64,000 nucleotides of DNA from Acanthosepion lycidas (GCA_963932145.1 OZ010574.1:78233143-78297142), one strand, 5' to 3'; positions 44,217 to 54,975 are shown, counted from the first letter of the stretch. Program-made: numbers and translations. Notes: generated from the sequence alone by a model not told the origin.

Positions 44217-44759
44217 TATATCTTTCTACAACTTGAAAAATTTTAATGCTGAATTAATTTAAATTATCCAAATTTGCTGAGAAGAGATAAATTTCTACTC
44301 CTGACCGGAGATAAGTTTGAAACGGATGATAGGCGAATCTATCTATTCCTATTTATGTTAGGAATTCTGATACAAGCTCTGAGTAAATATGAAATGTCAG
44401 GATTCCTTTGCAACAGACTGGTCGCAGTTATCAGAATAAAAGGCGTCACCAAGAACCGCGAAACCATTTATAGGCATGAAACTAACAATTATGGACATAT
44501 GATGTGGGGCCAAAGTCAGGACCACAGAAGGAAAACACGGAAGACGGATTAGATGTAAGAAAGATATATTAACAACAGGTTACAGAGATAGTGTAAGCGG
44601 AGCTTACTATATGTTAGTGTCCAATACTGGTAGTCGTACACGGCTCTCTCTGTCTCTCTGTAGAGGGTTGTGTCGCATACTTAATATTGACCTGGAAGAG
44701 ACTATTGTGTAGGTAGTTCCGGTCTCACAATAACATGATAAAAGAAACAATGTGTTTGT
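44217..44759. other. Stretch with an unsupported open frame
   Basis: An open frame of 92 codons (44274-44552) with mixed composition lies here. I see no splice sites, family motif or repeat match, so I do not call a gene. CT-rich sequence lies near 44650. Confidence 0.3.
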
Positions 44760-45010
44760 CAAATGACTTGCAACTCATTTTTTTTTGCATCTGATGCCTC
44801 CAAAAATACTGAGGAGACACTTCATACAATATCTTTGTTTCTTTTACAAACGCGAGTTTTAAGCACATATATATATTTTCAGTACACTGTTTCCCGTATC
44901 GTTACAATCTTAACCTATTCAAGGCTAGAGTTAATCGTTATCTTCCCCACACAAATGTCCTCCTAACGTAAACCTCTACGTCGAGTGGCTCCCGAACCTT
45001 CTAAAGAGGG
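44760..45010 (+). mobile_element. LINE 3' fragment (jockey/CR1-like, second subfamily)
   Basis: Forward frames near the end give FPYRYNLNLFKARVNRYLPH-like sequence, which is the same ending as the minus-strand copy at 38.8-39.4 kb. It is 5' truncated. Confidence 0.55.
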
Positions 45011-45039
45011 GCTCTCATTGTAAAAAAAAAAAATACACT

Positions 45040-45560
45040 CACAGATGTTCTCTTTTTTCTCTGTTATCACTGACTCTCTCTCTCTCTCTTTCTTTCACAC
45101 ATGCTATCGTTGACTCACTTACTCACATATATCTTATATGTGCTCACTTTCTCTCTTTCTATAACTTACTCTCAAACTTAGATACATAGCTTCTCTCGCA
45201 TACACTTGCACACCTACGGAAACACTCTTGTACACACACATTTTCACACACCCTCTCATAATGTACAGTAAGCATTTCACATACTTGCATAATGCCTCCC
45301 CCACACATGTACGGACATTTCTCCCATCTCTCTCACAGACATTCCCCTCTCTCGCACAGACACATTTCCTTTTTCTCTTACACTTACACATTCCCCCTTT
45401 TCTCTCTCACATACATTCGCCTCCCTCTCTCACACAAACACACTTCCGCACACTATAATTCATACATATTCAAGCCCAGATACTTTCTTCTCCCAACACT
45501 GTCATGTACACACACACACTCAAATACCTCCCCCTCAAACACAATCTCAATCATAGGTGC
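45040..45560. repeat. Degenerate CT/CA-rich tract
   Basis: About 500 bp made mostly of CTCTCT, CACACA and TCACACAT phrases with interruptions. It gives long but meaningless frames on both strands. Confidence 0.85.
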
Positions 45561-46320
45561 TCTTTTTAATTCACACATAAATTTTCGTACCCGCTTACAC
45601 GCAAACGTTTATCTATCGGTTGTATTTGCCTAGCGGAAATCTCTATGATAAAATCATTACGCAATTTCTAGAGTTTTTAAAATACAGTCTTCAGTAATAC
45701 ACTTGATATTCTGCAGAACAAAATTTTCTTGAAAGATAAACGTCGAAGTTCTTGGCCCAGCCCATCTACAGTTGACTTTTATCAGTAATTGCCAAAATTT
45801 GCAACCAGCACTTGTAACAAAAGTCTTTGTTTTGAACTATCCTTCATAATGTCAGAGGCTTAACAAGTTCTGATTGTCGCAAGGCAAAGTGGGCGGGGAT
45901 ATGACTTGTTTCTGGCTGCAGGCAGCTAATTTATATGACGGCCAAATCATATTGTAAATGGCGTTCTTCCTATGATTCTGTGTGCAGATATCGTTCTTTA
46001 TCGAATAACATTTAACAGTGGACAACTTACGGCCTGCGACACCTGTTAATTCAACACAGACAGGCACGTGCGCAGTAACAACCATAGGAGATAAGAGCAT
46101 ACATCCCTTTGTAGATATACATACATTCCCAAAGACAAGAAGACAGAGGTAATGCGGTTTCGCATAAATAAATAGCTCGACATAGGAATAATATTCAACG
46201 GATATAAATTTCATGTTTAATAACATTGAAATTTCTTTGTACACAAAATATTATAGGAATAAAAAGTAAAGCAAATATTATTTCTCGTACTTAAGTCATT
46301 CTTTCTCCTTCTCTCTCTCT

Positions 46321-46323
<3 letters not shown>
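45561..46323. other. Non-coding stretch
   Basis: A 130-codon minus frame (45852-46244) is present but shows no motif or splice context. I treat it as chance. Confidence 0.3.

Positions 46324-46367
<44 letters not shown>
46324..46367. repeat. (TA)n microsatellite, left part
   Basis: A pure TA run that continues after the MITE (46468-46480), so the MITE split it. Confidence 0.95.
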
Positions 46368-46371
<4 letters not shown>

Positions 46372-46467
46372 GTTGGTGCAAAAATAATGACGTAATAATG
46401 TCGTTTTTGACGTATTTTTAACGTCAAAAAACGACATTATTACGTCATTATTTTTGCACCAACCTTA
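46368..46467. mobile_element. 100-bp mariner-derived MITE, long form, copy 6
   Basis: TTAGGTTGGTGCAAAAATAA ends, with the long-form arms TGACGTAATAATGTCG as in copy 2. It is inserted into a TA run, as expected for a transposon that targets TA. The right end reads AACCTTA in place of AACCTAA. Confidence 0.93.
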
Positions 46468-46572
46468 TATATATATATAACAATAATGATAATAACATAT
46501 TGATATGCACAAAATTATATAATTTAGCGTATGAGTAGAATACTGAGAATAAGAGTGCTCAGATTGAGACAT

Positions 46573-46596
46573 ACACACACACACACACACACACAC
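46573..46596. repeat. (CA)n microsatellite
   Basis: About 24 bp of pure AC. Confidence 0.95.
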
Positions 46597-46763
46597 CGAA
46601 CGTCGACCGAACTTGTTACTTGAATGAAGTCTTCAGGGCAATGTGTTCAAGCATGAAACCCACTGTCACCGCTCGGTGTTGACATCAGTGTGCACTTTTA
46701 TATTTACGGATATTGTGCACCTTTATCCATAAATATAGCACACCATAACAGCATATTTTTTTA

Positions 46764-46766
<3 letters not shown>

Positions 46767-46829
<63 letters not shown>
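46767..46829. repeat. (TA)n microsatellite
   Basis: A pure run of about 63 bp. Confidence 0.97.
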
Positions 46830-46835
<6 letters not shown>

Positions 46836-47551
46836 GAAATTCTGGCTTTCGCCTGATGCTAAAGGCCAACCAAACACTTTTGCCAATTGTAATATGTAAC
46901 TACCTCTACCATAACACAGAAATGTTCAATGTTAATTTAAAAATATCTATATAAAGATAGATACACAAATATAAATAGGTTTTCATCGTGTCTATTACGC
47001 GGTTGCATCACGATGAGAAACAGAAAAAAACACAAATAGATAGAAAGATAGATGGAAAGATAGATCACATTTTAATAGCATAAAAGCTCGGCAAAACTGT
47101 GTATCCCGCCATTCTAATAAGAAATGTATGACCCATTATGGCCATTAATTTGATTAAACACACACGCATATACACAGATACACACACACACGTGTGTGTG
47201 TGTGTGTGTGCGTGACGGTTGGAGGGAGAGAAAGCTAGGCTACTAAATTAAGTCACCAGAGGTTAAACAAAAACAAACATGTAAAAAAATAAAACGTCTG
47301 TCTGCATCTAGTTTAGCCGTTCATTTTGTAGCCGTAATGACCCGCAATTTAACAGAGAGCCACCTTTTGACTAAAGCAGACGACAGCATCCTTTCCACTT
47401 TTAAGGAAGAATATAAACTGTCTTTCTAATTAAATGAAAGGAAATCATTTTCTTATAAATATCAGTTTGCACGCGACCGATTTGACTTTCGGATGCACAT
47501 CCATACGTACCCCACATATCTACTTGTTTATCAACATTCATTTCTAGGTTT

Positions 47552-47554
<3 letters not shown>
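46830..47554. other. Non-coding stretch with (CA)n(TG)n palindrome
   Basis: At 47181-47202 a CA run turns into a TG run through CACGTG, giving an 11-bp-arm palindrome that extends further with TG. The rest has no recognised element. Confidence 0.6.

Positions 47555-47604
<50 letters not shown>
47555..47604. repeat. (TA)n microsatellite
   Basis: A pure run of about 50 bp. Confidence 0.95.
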
Positions 47605-47612
<8 letters not shown>

Positions 47613-47639
47613 TTTTTTAGAATAACTATTTTTCTAATC

Positions 47640-47790
47640 TACTGCCTTCTGCAAAACTCAGGAGTAATATGAGGAAGTGCAAAAGAGATTGAATATTACT
47701 GCAATGTCATCGCGGCCAGAATTTGAAATTGGCTTGCCGATTCCATTTTTCGAATCAATAACTGTTACGCCACCCGCACATCAATATACC
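47640..47790 (-). repeat. tRNA-related SINE (family Y), minus copy
   Basis: The minus strand shows AATCGGCAAGCCAATTTCAA, AATTCTGGCCGCGATGACAT and a CCTGAGTTTTG 3' motif in the family order. The head near 47780 (TGGCGTAACAGTTATTGATT) is box A-like. Confidence 0.55.
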
Positions 47791-47934
47791 TACGCCAGTC
47801 AAATTGTAATATCTGTTCTTTTTCCTTCTTTTTAACGATAAAAGATTTAATAGCACAAAGCATAAATTTGTGCATTAAAAAAATGAACACCCAAATTTCA
47901 CGATTTCAAACAATTCATCAATCTCCTCTTCTCA

Positions 47935-48455
47935 ATCATGACGTGTGTACTTGTCGAATAGAAGCTTCTTGGCTGCTTTCTAAGCTATCTCTAACTTGTC
48001 TCTTTCACATTTTTGGAGACCTGTTGTCCTAAACATGGCCTTAAACAAATAAAAGTCTGAGGATGGCAGGTCAGGGCTGTAGATTGGATGATGTTGTCTA
48101 GCCATGCACTGTGGTTACTTGTTTGGTCATCACACTGTTGTGAAACCATGCATTATCATGTTTCAAAATCACATAATTCGTCTTTATATATAGCCTAGTA
48201 CAAAGAAAACTTGCTCAGAGTTTTGATAATATACTTAGGAATCAGAATTGGTATTAGTACTATTGGGTATAAACTCTAATAGTATGACTCATTAACCTTC
48301 AGCACTTTTCTTCTTCTCAAAACAGGAACGATATGACAGCTCTGTGTCCAGAGATGCAACCATTTTGAAAGATGATTTTGGGGAGAAGAAGCGTAGATAA
48401 ATCTATAATTTTTCTTCTGGTCTTTGCGTCACTTATGAATTATAACAAAAAGGGT
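47935..48455 (-). mobile_element. Tc1/mariner transposase relic (catalytic part)
   Basis: The minus strand reads VILKHDNAWFHNS (second catalytic Asp, HDNA motif), then HHPIYSPDLPSSDFYLFKAM (third Asp, SPDLxxSDF motif) and FRTTGLQKCERDKLEIA. An upstream LLEFIPNSTNTNSDS stretch fits the block before HDNA. Several frame changes and a stop between the motifs show it is dead. Terminal repeats are not identified. It is not the same family as the mariner at 17.8 kb. Confidence 0.75.
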
Positions 48456-49319
48456 GGGGGGGCATTCAGATTGATACTTTTAAAATTACACCAGAACACC
48501 AATTTTTGAGAACGATCGTCTTTGCAAAGGGTGTGCTGAAAAGTTTTACACCCGATATGTCTGCCAAAATTTTGATTAAACGACTATATATCAGAATTTC
48601 TTTTGGAATTCGTACTTGGTCGGTCAGAGTAATTTAAAACACCCCCTCGATTTCCTTTTGTAATCAAAATTTTTGTGAGGTTATATAAGTATGAATGACG
48701 GACTTTGTGTAAAAGAATAAATCGATTTGTACTTTTTTTTGTGTGCTGACACGTTTCGTCTGTGAGAAAAATTGAAGCAAAACTTTAAACAGTTTTATGA
48801 ATTTTTGAAGTTTTCTTAATAAAAGTTGTTTGGAAGATTGGTTTGGTCTTGAAAATAAAGGTGTGAACCTAAAATTTATAACAGACATAAGAAACAAGTC
48901 TCTTCACTCGATGTCTGATTCCAATTCTACACACGCACAAAATTTGTTAATTAATTTTGATGTTGTAGACAGAATTTGTACTAAAGTTTTATCCACACTG
49001 GCACACCGTCTGCCAATCATAAAATAACAACAGATGAAAATACCTTCCTAGCCTTACGAAATTGCTTATGCCAATGTGGTTTCCATAATATAAGATTAAA
49101 ACGTTTCTACTGATAGTTATTTTCGAAACAAGACTTTTTCGTGTCAAATTACTGATTAACCATATTTTACCACAACCGAAAGGCGTTATGTCATATATTT
49201 ACAATACTGATTACCAGAGAATTTTATAATTATTCTTTTTTTTAACACGCATATGTTTCCTTTTTAGTTTTTATTGCAAAACTTAGGTAGTTTGGCATTC
49301 TATAACATTATATATATGT
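48456..49319. other. Non-coding stretch
   Basis: The first 100-200 bases may be the 5' part of the preceding transposon. No other element is recognised. Confidence 0.35.
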
Positions 49320-49650
49320 TTGGTTGAAGACCAACGAAAGAGCCTTAAGATTTTTTTCAAAATACAGCTAGGTCTCATCAATTCACAGTTGAAATGGCTA
49401 GATGCAACCGGAAGTTCTATGATAACACTTTCTCGCACGATGTGGGGCTTACTTCCGGCTTCTTGCTTCCAAGTCAACTTTGATCTTCAAAAATTTAAAT
49501 GTAATGTTAATCCTTATCTTCTGCCTACTTAAATCCTGTTCTTTTTATTGTTCTCTCTACTTAAAAATGATTTTTCTCTTATTCTCTCACAGTAAACCTC
49601 TTTGCTTCTTAGTGTCTTTATTGACTTGTTCATGATGAAATTATTAAGAG
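49320..49650 (+). mobile_element. Jockey/CR1-like LINE 3' fragment
   Basis: Forward frames contain SHQFTVEMARCNRKFYDNTF and a KI-M-C-SLSSAYLN-like end matching 42.7-42.9 kb, then the tail TTTGCTTCTTAGTGTCTTTA and GATGAAATTATTAAGAG. Confidence 0.7.
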
Positions 49651-50029
49651 ATTCTTTTCTACGGTTCGGATCATTTTCCTACTTTCCGAGCTGAAGAACA
49701 TAAATTGTCCAGTCTCTTCTGAATGATTTCGGTTTTCACTTTCCAATGCTATAGTCTTATAATTACACGTAAGGTGAATGGAAAAAGAAGTTGTCAGTTT
49801 AAACTGACGCCATGGAAATATGGTTAAAATACAGATATATATTGTTGTCTGTTACAGTCTCTTGATGACGGTCAAATTACCCCCTTTTCATAGACCATCT
49901 CTGACTCTGGTTTCAAGCGTTGCTCACTGCGACCGAAAGCTAGAAGTTCTGCATCCAAATGTCTAAGGCAATAAACAAATAGGTATTTACGAAATAATCT
50001 TAGTTTGACATAAGACCAAAAGCATAGCG
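49651..50029. other. Non-coding stretch
   Basis: No recognised element. Confidence 0.35.
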
Positions 50030-50165
50030 CACACAGTGAGGATCGAACTCACTTTAGTGGTAATGGTAAACGAAACTAGCTTGCTAACCACTATTCCATT
50101 GACCAATTAGTAAGCTTATTTTACTCTGGCACAAGGCTACAAGAGTAGAGGCCCGAGTAAGGATC
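50030..50165 (-). repeat. tRNA-derived SINE (family X), minus copies
   Basis: The minus strand carries AATGGAATAGTGGTTAGCAA (box A) and, at the right distance, GAGTTCGATCCTCACTGTG (box B), a clear tRNA-like head at about 50033-50115. The adjoining 50120-50165 piece (GGCACAAGGCTACAAG) is part of a second, truncated copy. Confidence 0.7.
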
Positions 50166-50394
50166 TCGTGCATGGAAGAAATAATAATGCTAACCACTCC
50201 CTCATGACATTAAAACATAACTAAATTTAGGCAAATCTATGGGAAGGCTACAATTATGGGTAATCAAGCTTGAATATTTAGTCTCACAGCCAAATCACGC
50301 CCCAAAACCTGTTCCCGTACGATCACCCTAGTTAAACAACGTCGGATCTGGGTAGTACCTAAAAGGGAGACCGTTTGAGAATACCAGGTGCTGT

Positions 50395-50590
50395 AAGCTT
50401 GGATGTGTGGGTGGTGTAGTTGATAATGGCTCGGTATTGTTAAGCGGAGAGCAGAGTTTGAATTCTATGTCGGGTTCATTAAATTTACTTACATGCAACT
50501 CTACCTTTATGAATCCCGCCTATTCAAACCATAGCTATTGTGTTAAGTAGTAAGAATTGTATCACTAAAATCATTATTATCTAATGGCTA
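50395..50590 (+). repeat. tRNA-related SINE (family Y), plus copy
   Basis: AGCTTGGATGTGTGGGTGGT, then GTAGTTGATAATGGCTCGGT (box A-like) and GAGTTTGAATTCTATGTCGG (box B-like), then the TATGAATCCCGCC and ACCATAGCTATTGTG body. The same leader GTAAGCTTGGATGTGTGGGT precedes the copy at 56.6 kb. Confidence 0.75.
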
Positions 50591-50639
50591 TGCTAGATCA
50601 ATTCATTTGATGTTGATGAAAAAAAAAACATTTAGTACA

Positions 50640-50815
50640 ATATTTAAGAAAAATTTAAATGCACTGTCAATCATTATGTTTTCTCATTTTAATTCCTGTT
50701 CTTTTATTGTTCTTAATAATGTTTTTTTTTTCTTTTTCTCATTTTGATTCACACTCAGTGACCTTCTTACATCTTGGAGGCTTTATTGCATTGCTTGGCG
50801 TGAAATGATTTAAAA
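50640..50815 (+). mobile_element. Jockey/CR1-like LINE 3' end
   Basis: A short coding remnant is followed by the shared tail ACATCTTGGAGGCTTTATTG, then CATTGCTTGGCGTGAAATGA and an A-rich end. Confidence 0.7.
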
Positions 50816-50984
50816 AACATCCTTATTTAAACATAATATTCTTCCTTGTCGATGTAATTAATTTAGCGGTGACTATTAATCACATTGATTTAACTTTACA
50901 GAGTGATAATTTCTAAATCAAGACTCAGTTAACGACTTCGATTCAAGCTATGAACTTATTGACTCCCGCGTACAACCTCCGGTA

Positions 50985-51125
50985 GGATACGATAAATATA
51001 GCGATGCTCTAAGCATAGCTTAGATGTGGCACGAGGTTGCAAGCATGGAGCCCTCAGAGAGGATCGAAATCACTACTCAGTCATAACTGATCTACCGAGA
51101 CAAGCTTTCCAACCATTATAGCAAG
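50985..51125 (-). repeat. tRNA-derived SINE (family X), minus copy
   Basis: The minus strand reads TATAATGGTTGGAAAGCTTG (box A-like), ATTTCGATCCTCTCTGAGGG (box B), then the family tail GTGCCACATCTAAGCTATGC. Same order as at 60.2 kb. Confidence 0.7.
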
Positions 51126-51229
51126 CCAAAATGCAACAATATGAAAACAAAAATATAAGACACTCGGTGAAGGTTGAAATGGTGGCGATAGAATTAGTCT
51201 ACTGACAAGCACTTCACGTCAACGTGTTC

Positions 51230-51345
51230 TAAATAAGGTTATATACTAAGTTATTCTGGTACTTGGTGAGGATCAAACACATTAGAATAGTAGTGATCTA
51301 TGTGATTATGTTGCTAATTCGATTCAACGGTCGGCAAAAGCAAAA
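51230..51345 (-). repeat. tRNA-derived SINE-like head, minus
   Basis: The minus strand has GAATTAGCAACATAATCACA and, downstream, GTGTTTGATCCTCACCAAGT (box B-like). The tail is missing. Confidence 0.5.
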
Positions 51346-52876
51346 TGTAGAAATAATTAAAAAAGAAAATGACAAAGTATAAAATACAACAATAATCTAA
51401 AGTGATTTTTTTTTTCTTGACGTCTACAAAAAGGTTTTGTCTTAAGTCAACAAAAATTCTCACTCATCTTTTAAGTGTCATTTCGGGGATTTTGTAATGT
51501 GGGAGATTAGAGATTAGAGGTTAATTTTTTAAAAAGTTTCTTAGACATATACAAACGCAAAGAAAATATTCACTATACAATACCGTCATTCGTGAAGGAA
51601 AAACATTTTTTTATGCGACATATTCCTTCAGGATGTAGGTGATTATAATTTCGTCATCCAGTTGGTCTGTACAACGATAAGGGGAAAAAATACCTACTTT
51701 TATAACGTGAGACCATTTAAATGATTTTACTGAATCGGTGCCTTCTCCATATCTTTTTTATCAGATCGCATAAATAAACTTCCTGCAATGATTTGTAGCT
51801 TTAATATTTGTCTAAAAAATCAATCTCCTGATTGAATTAATTTATCAAGAAGAATCCATTTTATTCAAAAAAAGCCTTCTCGTTTATATTTGTGTTTTTT
51901 TTCTGTTTCTAATCATGATCCGACCGCGTAATAGACACGATGAAATCATGTGAAGAAAATAAAAATAAAATGTTACAGTTAATAGAAATTATACGACGTT
52001 AATTCAAAGTCAGAAAATAAACAAGACGAAAATTTAACAAAAAAGAAAGCATTTATTTTATATGTTTTTCCACATAAGATTGCATATTTTGTTATTACCT
52101 GATACTGCTTTTTAAATGACATTTTTATAAAAGTATTTCTTTCTTATGAACATATTTCTTACAACAACCCTCATTCGTAGAGATGGAAAATAGTAATTTT
52201 CTAAAAAACTTTTTTTTAGTAACGTTCTGCTTTTTTAATTGTTCAATAAAGTTTCTATAGGATAGAATGACAAGAGATAAAAAAAACCGCAATATTATCA
52301 AATATTTAAAAGCACGCAGTCAACTGCAAGCAGGAATGCAACAATTTTAAATTTTCTGGCCACGCACACACAAACAGAGGGGAGTTGCAAGAGAAATCTT
52401 CCATACGGAGTAGCATAAACTATCTATCCAATGCACACAAAGTACTATACATTGCAACAATTATTTATAGCAATTTTCTAAGCGTATATACATACACACA
52501 TATATATGCTGAAGGTGAACATCAATCAGTTAAGCGACAAATTTTATATTTGTATTAATTATTATATATACACACTAACATGTTTCTGCCTATTTAATTT
52601 TTTTTTCAGTTTTCGAATAAGATGTTGTATATCGAATAAGATGTTAGACAAAAGAGAAAACATGAATTTTGGACCGTTTAGCCATAATTTTTCGTCGGAA
52701 AAAATCTTATTCAATAATTGTAAAAAATATATAAATTGAATAGACAGACCTTGTTTAAATTAAGAAAACTTGTTCTGATGAATTCTTGTCGCCTAAATAC
52801 GCTTGCATACTTATATGTGTGTGTGTGTAAAAATTTAGATCTGTAAAAGGACGATATGAATAAAGACAAAAGGAAA
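51346..52876. other. Long AT-rich stretch without a gene
   Basis: No recognised element. Short TATACATACACACATATA and TGTGTGTGTGTG runs lie near 52490 and 52820. Confidence 0.4.
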
Positions 52877-52980
52877 ACTTATCTTAGCCGATGTGTTTTG
52901 TCCTCTGAAGGATTTTATAAAGGCAAATGCCTTGATAAAGTAAATCCCTTAGAGGACGAAACGCGTCGGCCAAGATAAGT
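52877..52980. repeat. Fold-back element with hammerhead-like core
   Basis: The left arm (52877-52925) and right arm (52928-52980) are diverged inverted copies. The right arm, read forward, has CCTTGATAAAG, a TCC...GGA helix, then GAAACGCGTC (52958-52967). GAAAC followed by the self-complementary ACGCGT and GTC is the layout of short-stem-III hammerhead ribozymes known from Penelope-like elements. Here the CTGATGA box reads TTGATAA, so activity is doubtful. The left arm carries the decayed form AAAACACATC. Confidence 0.6.
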
Positions 52981-53864
52981 GTTATTTAATTTCTCGTTTT
53001 TGTTAAATGTTTATAGTCTATTCCTACAGCTTTTTCGTTTGTTTGGCACATTGTCCAGACTTGGCTCGATCTTGAGAATTCTGGGTCTTTCCTGATTAAT
53101 TTATTGCTGTCATAGTATGACTGTCGCCTGACTATACAATAGTTATTTTTCCTTATTTTCTTCTACTAGACGAACGATGATGTTATAAGACTTTTAGCAA
53201 GTAAATAAATAACATCAATATCAATTTGAGCTTTTATGTGAGCATCATAAATCAGAAAAACATTGTTTATTTCTTGTCTTTTCTCGTAAACGTCCACTCT
53301 CGTTTTACTCTCTCAACTAAGTATCTCCGAGATGAGAATGAGTAATGATCCTGGATGTTACTGGAAAAAAAAAGGCTTAAAGTTTTTTAAGTTCTTTACA
53401 GTCCATTATTCTAAGTTTTCGCTAGAAAATACTTTTTTCCCTTCAGTTCAAGTCCAGTTAAAATTCTTTTGCTTTCTTTTTACAAGACGCATATAATTCG
53501 TTAGTGACTCTACTGTTAGGAACTTGGGCGCCTCGGTAAGAAGTGATGGATAGTGAGCTATTCTGCGATCCTTTGGTAAACTGAGCTAAGCTTAGTAAAT
53601 GATAATTACCGGTAGAAATTTAATCGATTTTTGATTACCAAGTTTTGACTTGACCCGGATGGATTCACGTTTTCTTTTAAATGTGAAATTGCCTCATAGT
53701 GAAAAAGTGACAAATAGTAGGGTTTGACAATAACAAATCTTTTATAAATTTGCGTAAGATTAATTTTTGTCATATATGTGTAGAAGAAGAAAGCCCGCAT
53801 CGTTAACAACCATTTCGATATTAATCCTTTTTTTGATATATTTTTTATTTACATTAATAAAAAA
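52981..53864. other. Non-coding stretch
   Basis: No recognised element or gene. Confidence 0.35.
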
Positions 53865-54015
53865 ATGGATAGCAAATCTGAATGAGAAATCGGAGAACCG
53901 AGTTCGAATTCCAGTCGAGTTCGGTGCATTCATTTACACGTTTATACCCTATGAATCCATGTTTTTTCTTCCCTTCAGCTATAGTAACAATAGTAGGACA
54001 GAATATGTCCTATAA
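53865..54015 (+). repeat. tRNA-related SINE (family Y), plus copy
   Basis: TGGATAGCAAATCTGAATGA (box A-like), CGAGTTCGAATTCCAGTCGA (box B), GTGCATTCATTTACACGTTT, ATGAATCCATG and CAGCTATAG appear in family order. It ends at the RTE fragment. Confidence 0.75.
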
Positions 54016-54029
54016 CCTTGGTTGGCAAC

Positions 54030-54975
54030 AAGTCTACTTTAAATATCTGGGAAATATTTTCATAGAGAATGGAAAGTGTAACACCCAAATCCGAACACGT
54101 ATTGGGCAAGCGAACGAAGCAATCCAAAAAATAAGCAAGATGCTGAGAAACGGAAGAATTTCCTTAGTAACAAAGAAAAGAGAGCTGGATTACCATGTGT
54201 TATCCATCGTCTTATATGAAAGTAAATGCTGGACAATCTCTCCACAGATTAGAGTGAGAAGTGTGGTTCTACAAAGGGAGCGAGTAAGCAAAAACGGCGT
54301 CTTAAATAAAATGACAACTGAAAGAACATTTCTATTCAGAATAAGAAAAAGACAACTGAAATTACTTGGACGCATAAGTTTGGTTTGGTTTGGTTCAACC
54401 TCAATGGCTTATTTAGTGCTGAAAAAATTCTTATTACTGGTAATATTTTTTCCAAAAATGTATTGCTGGTAATAATTTTTTTAAAAGTATTTCTGGTATT
54501 AAAACTTATTTTACACTTTCATAGTGGTTTGACACCTTTTTTTGGGTGGGAGTAACTACTAACCTATAGCTGGGACCCTAACAGGTGCTACCACCCCGGG
54601 TCAGGGTGGACCTGGGAACACCAGCAATTAAGAGGTGATTCTACGCTCCTCAAAATCTCCTGATTCGGGGCCTTGCTGTTGTTCGTAGTTTATCGTTTTA
54701 CAAAGGACGCGGATGTAGTTTATCGTTTTACCAAGGACGGCGCATAATAAGGAAAAATGGATTGGAAAACCTAAACCTCACGAGGCATATTGAGGGTAAG
54801 CAAAATAGGGAAATGTAGCGAGTCACTTACCTGATGAGCTTGTGGAGGACGGAACGGGGAGCGGGAGCCTTAGAAAAAGGAGAAAATCTATTAAGGACCA
54901 CAAGTTATAGGGAGTTGTGGAGAGCTATGGTTGCCTATGTCGTGAAGGGACGCGGCACGCAGAAGAAGTGCTTCT
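54030..54975 (+). mobile_element. RTE/BovB-like LINE fragment split by an insertion
   Basis: The first part reads FKYLGNIFIENGKCNTQIRT, QANEAIQKISKMLRNGRISL, SIVLYESKCWTISPQ and TFLFRIRKRQLKLLGRI. It breaks at 54376 and resumes at 54747 with the IIRKNGLENLNLTRHIEGK-like block, ending in LWRAMVAYVVKGRGT near 54960. It is among the best preserved copies of the family's C-terminal third. Confidence 0.85.
54377..54746. mobile_element. About 370-bp insertion with target duplication
   Basis: CGCATA at 54371-54376 recurs at 54741-54746, exactly where the LINE resumes. The insert begins GTTTGGTTTGGTTTGGTTC, has a GC-rich middle (GGTGCTACCACCCCGGGTCA) and ends with a repeated GTAGTTTATCGTTTTAC segment about 37 bp apart. 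No coding or tRNA head is recognised. Confidence 0.6.

Noticed and set aside
44274-44552. 92-codon forward frame with protein-like composition
   Set aside because: No splice sites, start context, repeat family or domain supports it. A genome-wide repeat search would decide.
45228-45633. Overlapping open frames rich in His, Thr and Ser
   Set aside because: They are translations of a CT/CA-rich tract.
45852-46244. 130-codon minus frame
   Set aside because: The length is unusual for chance, but the sequence has no motif, its composition is like the flanks and no exon signals frame it.
53882-54472. 196-codon forward frame as a host gene
   Set aside because: Its first part is a SINE and its main part is the RTE LINE C-terminal region. 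The end runs into an inserted element.
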